NCBI GenBank assembly: GCA_005878685.1
Contig: VBLN01000332.1
Coordinates: 1 to 8,419 of the forward strand
Origin: Deltaproteobacteria bacterium
GTDB lineage: Bacteria > Desulfobacterota > Binatia > UBA9968
Length of the DNA: 8,419 bases
Direction of reading: 5' to 3'
A model generated the notes under the pieces. That model did not search any database and was not told where the DNA came from. It saw only the letters and a program-made list of their open reading frames with translations. How positions within the stretch are numbered: position 1 is the stretch's first letter; each line of letters opens with the position of its first letter. Positions 5,343-8,419 of the stretch are shown in pieces. A program made the translations under genes and the position numbers.

Positions 5343-7587
5343 ATGCATGGGGGAGAGGGCAAGTTTGCTCAAATCATCATCCCCTCCCCGTTGAAGCAGC
5401 CCCTCACCTACGCGATCCCAGCCCCTCTGCGAGATCATCTAAGAATCGGGATGAGAGTGCTGGTCCCCCTCGGAAGACATAAGACCACAGGGTTGGTCGC
5501 GAATTTTGTTTCGGAAACTCCGCTCGAACTGAAAAAGGTTAAGGAAATCCTCGCCTGTCCGGACGACCGGGCTATTATGGATCCCTCTCTGATGGAGCTC
5601 GGCCGATGGGCTTCCCAATATTATCTAGCCACCTTGGGAGAGGTCCTGGCCACGATGATGCCTTCGGGCCTAAGGGTTAAGCGCCACAGAATCGTCGTCT
5701 CCCGGCCAGGAGAGTTTCCCGTCGGGGAGGGATTGGAAAGGAAAATTCTCCACGAACTACAAAAAGGAAAAGGCAAGCTCCCCCTCCAAAGTCTCGCGCG
5801 TCGATTCCGACATAGCGGCTTCTATCCGGCCCTGGAACGGCTGACCTCAATAGGCGCAGTAGAAATCCAAGAGCGAACGGTGACGCAGCGGAGAAAAATT
5901 CGTCTGGAGATCCCGCCCGAGGGAAAGAGAAGCTTGGCAGACCCCGAGAGGATTCTTCTTACCCCCGAACAACAGACTGCCGTCGGCATTATAGACGAGC
6001 GTCTCAAAGAGGGCGGCTTTGAGACCTTTCTGCTCTATGGCGTAACCGGCAGCGGCAAGACCGAAGTCTATCTACGACTCATCGAAGAGGCGCGCCGCAG
6101 CGGAAGGCGCAGCCTGATTTTAATTCCGGAGATATCTCTGACGCCGCAGCTGTTGGATCGTCTCCAGGAGCGTTTCCCCGAGAGAGTCGGCGTTCTCCAC
6201 AGCGCCCTGACTCCTTCCGAGCGTTGGTCTCATTGGTGGAATATTCTCGACGGGAAAGTCGATGTGGTGATTGGAGCCCGCTCCGCCGTCTTCGCCCCCG
6301 TACCGGATCTTGGATTGATTGTTGTCGATGAAGAGCACGATCCCTCGTATAAACAGGAGGAGGGTCTCCGCTATCACGCGAGAGACCTGGCGGTGGTGCG
6401 GGGCAGGTTGGTAGGTTGCCCGGTGCTGCTGGGTTCGGCGACGCCGGCCCTCGAAACGTTCGAGAACTGCCAGCGCGGCCGTTATCGTCTCCTGGAGCTA
6501 ACGCAGCGGGTCGAGCAACGACCGTTGCCCCGGGTCGAGGTGATCGATCTCAAATTCGCGCGCCAGACAAAGCTCGAAACCCAAAGCCCGAAACTTTTAA
6601 CCCTTTTTTCTCCCCGCTTGACGGAGGCGCTTCAAGAGAATTTCAGCCGGGGCCAACAAAGTTTGATTTTTCTCAACCGCAGGGGATTCGCCAATTTTCT
6701 CCAGTGCCGCCTCTGCGGTTTTGTCCTGCGCTGCCCTCACTGCAGCGTCGCCATGACCTTTCATCTCAAGCAGCGAAACGTCGTTTGTCACCACTGCGGC
6801 TTCGCCAAACCGGCCGGCGATCTCTGCCCTGGCTGTGGCCAGTTGATCCTTTCAGGAATCGGATTCGGAATCGAATAAGTAGAGCGAGAGCTCTTTCGAC
6901 TCTTGCCGCAAGCGCGGCTTGCCCGAATGGACAAAGACACGACGAGCAAGAGAAATTCCCAAGAGCGATTGATCCGTCAGTGGGAAAAGGGAGAGATTGA
7001 CGTTCTCATACAAAGGGCATGATGTTTCCGGGGTCACGTTAGTCGGCGCCATTCTTGCCGATCTGTCCTTGAACCTTCCTGACTTCCGCGCCGCAGAGAG
7101 GACCTTCCAGCTCCTCAGCCAGGTCGCGGGAAGAGCCGGAAGAGGAAAGGAGCCGGGCCGAGTGATCATCCAAACCTACATGCCGGATCATTACACGCTC
7201 CAACATGTCATCACGCACGACTACAAAAGCTTCTTTGCCTCGGAGATAGAGTTCCGCCGATCTTTGAATTATCCTCCCTTTAGTCGCCTAGTACAGATCC
7301 GCGTGGAGGGATTGAAGGCGCAGGAGATTCAGGCTAAGGCAAGAAAATTGGGAGAAGGGCTGCGCGAGAGGCAAACACAAGGTCCCAAGATGCAAGAGCA
7401 GATCGAGATCTTGGGCCCAGCGCCCGCGCCGATTGAGAGGCTGCGCAGCCGCTACCGCTGGCAGATTCTCCTGAAAGGAAAAAAGAGCGCGTCCCTTTTG
7501 GAACTGGCCAACCAGGCGAGAGAGATCATTCCCCCTTCACGCACGACGCGCCTCTACATTGATGTAGATCCTTATAATATGTTATGA
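5343..7587 (+). pseudogene. priA: Primosomal helicase PriA, interrupted by a nonsense codon and a frameshifting deletion
   Basis: PriA is the superfamily 2 3'-to-5' DNA helicase that restarts stalled replication forks by loading the primosome. Numbering from the ATG at 5343 (a TTG at 5307 would add 12 residues), the 3'-end binding domain begins at FAQIIIPSPL. The helicase core has Walker A GVTGSGKT (233-240), DEEH (329-332) and GSATP (364-368). All eight zinc cysteines are present (455, 458, 464, 467, 482, 485, 495, 498). A TAA at 6876-6878 stops the frame after residue 511. The same frame then resumes as VERELFRLLPQARLARMD and on to EIDVLI, ending at 7010. There the expected GTQMIA is absent and the frame shifts by what fits a 17-nt deletion. 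The C-terminus then continues normally from KGHD through QVAGRAGRG to the TGA at 7585-7587. Reconstructed length is 753 residues, normal for PriA. As written, the helicase would be inactive. A sequencing or assembly error, or a second priA copy elsewhere, remains possible. Confidence 0.88.
7010..7012 (+). other. Junction of inferred 17-nt deletion in priA
   Basis: The codon frame reading GEIDVLI ends at 7010. One base (C, 7011) then precedes AAA GGG CAT GAT, which encodes the conserved KGHD in another frame. PriA proteins normally have six residues, GTQMIA, between these points. Six codons minus the single remaining base gives 17 nt missing. The upstream frame left after the junction stops at 7020-7022. 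Confidence 0.7.
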
Positions 7588-7602
7588 AATTAATTGGGAA
7601 AT

Positions 7603-8142
7603 ATGGCTAGCCTAGAGATTCTCAAATATCCTGACGCGGCTCTCAAGAAGGTTTCCCTGCCGATCAAAACTATTTCGGGAGAGATCGTCCGACTGATAGA
7701 AGATATGGTAGCGACCATGCATGCGGCGCCGGGGGTGGGATTGGCGGCCCCTCAGGTAGGAGTCCTTCAGCGCATCATCGTTATCGATCTCGACTATGAG
7801 GATCCCGGAAAAAATCTCATTAAGCTCGTCAACCCCGAGATCCTCCATGCCGAAGGCGAGGTCGTTTGGGAGGAGGGATGCCTTAGCGTGGTCGACTTTA
7901 CGGCCGAGGTCAAAAGGGCGGAGCGAGTCGAGGTCGTCGGTCTCGACGACAAGGAAAAGGAAGTCAGGATCGACGCAGACGGACTTCTGTCCGTGGCTCT
8001 CCAGCATGAGATCGATCACCTGGACGGGAAACTCTTCATCGATCGCATTAGCCGATTAAAGCGCGACCTATACACGCGACGGTTGAAGAAAATGCTGCGC
8101 ACGGGCAAAACCCGGCCTGAAAGTCCCCGCCTGATGATCTGA
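7603..8142 (+). CDS. def: Peptide deformylase
   Basis: Metalloenzyme that removes the N-formyl group from the initiator methionine of nascent proteins at the ribosome. Of 179 residues, motif 1 GVGLAAPQ is at 44-51 (catalytic Gln51), motif 2 EGCLS at 91-95 (metal ligand Cys93), and motif 3 HEIDH at 135-139 (metal ligands His135 and His139, catalytic Glu136). All active-site residues are present and the length is typical of bacterial Def. The residues after EGCLS are VVDF rather than the common VPG form, a minor variation. I prefer the ATG at 7603 over a TTG at 7594 because the protein then begins MASLEILKYPD, as usual. Only a weak GGGA precedes it. It starts 15 nt after the priA stop and is followed by fmt, with which it acts in the formyl-methionine cycle. 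Confidence 0.96.
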   Translation: MASLEILKYPDAALKKVSLPIKTISGEIVRLIEDMVATMHAAPGVGLAAPQVGVLQRIIVIDLDYEDPGKNLIKLVNPEILHAEGEVVWEEGCLSVVDFTAEVKRAERVEVVGLDDKEKEVRIDADGLLSVALQHEIDHLDGKLFIDRISRLKRDLYTRRLKKMLRTGKTRPESPRLMI

Positions 8143-8199
8143 CGGCTTCACAATTCAGGCCTCCCAACTCAACCCCAGAAATTTAAATTCGTAACTGCG

Positions 8200-8419
8200 A
8201 TGTCTCAGTCATGGTCGATCGTTTTCATGGGGACCCCCGAGGTTGCTGCGGTCTCGCTGGAGCATCTTTCAAAGGGATCGGATCCAGTAGTCGGAGTCGT
8301 GACCCAACCGGACCGGCCAGCGGGCAGAGGACAAAAAAGTGTCCCCTCACCTGTACGAAGGGTCGCCGAGCTTCATCACATCCCAGTGGCGACTCCTGAA
8401 AAGATCCGCGATCCAGGAT
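8200..8419 (+). CDS. fmt: Methionyl-tRNA formyltransferase, N-terminal part (cut by window edge)
   Basis: Cytosolic enzyme that transfers a formyl group from 10-formyltetrahydrofolate to Met-tRNA(fMet) for translation initiation. 73 codons are visible. The N-terminus [18 protein letters not shown] and the loop [12 protein letters not shown], followed by [23 protein letters not shown], are characteristic of Fmt. The catalytic SLLPRWRGAAP region lies beyond the window. The ATG at 8200 lacks a clear Shine-Dalgarno, and a later Met (codon 10) would cut into the conserved FMGTPE motif, so 8200 is the best start. It lies 57 nt after the def stop, probably in the same transcript. Confidence 0.93.
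   Translation, partial: MSQSWSIVFMGTPEVAAVSLEHLSKGSDPVVGVVTQPDRPAGRGQKSVPSPVRRVAELHHIPVATPEKIRDPG

Noticed and set aside
5133..5438. Minus-strand open frame of 101 codons across the intergenic region and the priA start
   Set aside because: It overlaps the conserved PriA N-terminus, matches no family I recognise, and shows no Shine-Dalgarno or domain pattern. The part over 5133-5300 could be a gene remnant, but nothing supports it.
6416..7000. Long plus-strand frame of about 194 codons overlapping priA
   Set aside because: It is a shadow frame over conserved PriA helicase and zinc-finger sequence, with low-complexity Pro/Arg/Ala composition and no recognisable domain.
6876..7022. Programmed frameshift or stop-codon readthrough as an explanation for the priA breaks
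   Set aside because: The codons for GTQMIA are physically absent from the DNA, so recoding cannot restore motif V. TAA is not a selenocysteine or pyrrolysine codon, and pilP in this window ends with TAA as a normal stop.
8143..8199. Terminator or promoter between def and fmt
   Set aside because: No GC-rich hairpin followed by a T-run and no recognisable -35/-10 pair are visible. The gap is short and fits co-transcription.
8211..8399. Plus-strand frame starting at the ATG at 8211
   Set aside because: It is out of frame with the clear Fmt N-terminus beginning at 8200 and has no family resemblance.

Overview
The window reads as chromosomal DNA from a Gram-negative (diderm) bacterium. It encodes the alignment complex and outer-membrane secretin of a type IVa pilus (pilM, pilN, pilO, pilP, pilQ) on the minus strand. 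Divergently, on the plus strand, is a replication-restart and translation-initiation cluster (priA, def, fmt). Gene order, tight spacing and protein style resemble Deltaproteobacteria-like or related soil and sediment lineages. That placement is an impression from protein style, not a computed classification. I see no mobile element, CRISPR array, tRNA or rRNA.

Left arm, minus strand, positions 5034 down to 1. The operon is a 65-residue XRE-type helix-turn-helix protein, then pilM, pilN, pilO, pilP and pilQ. Junctions are overlapping or nearly so (3-nt gap, ATGA overlap, 2-nt gap, 12-nt gap, 31-nt gap), so this is one transcription unit. PilM is the cytoplasmic actin-like ATPase. PilN and PilO are single-pass inner-membrane proteins with periplasmic domains. 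PilP is the periplasmic connector and PilQ the secretin pore. PilQ is cut by the left window edge just after its conserved C-terminal secretin motif. PilP has a signal peptide but no lipobox cysteine, whereas PilQ has a cysteine at the end of its signal sequence, the reverse of the textbook lipid assignment.

Middle, 5035-5342. This divergent intergenic region has an AT-rich half next to the regulator gene, with a 9-bp direct repeat 20 bp apart. A more GC-rich half next to priA carries a 10-bp repeat 30 bp apart. No gene is convincingly supported here.

Right arm, plus strand, 5343-8419. priA is full length in footprint (753 codons when reconstructed) but broken. It has an in-frame TAA where relatives carry a basic residue, and 134 nt later an apparent 17-nt deletion that removes the GTQMIA segment of helicase motif V and shifts the frame. 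The rest of PriA is well conserved, so this looks like recent decay or a sequence error. def (peptide deformylase) is intact, and fmt (methionyl-tRNA formyltransferase) starts at 8200 and runs off the right edge.

The most notable points are the doubly interrupted priA, the small XRE regulator leading the pilus operon, and the possible self-piloting liposecretin form of PilQ.
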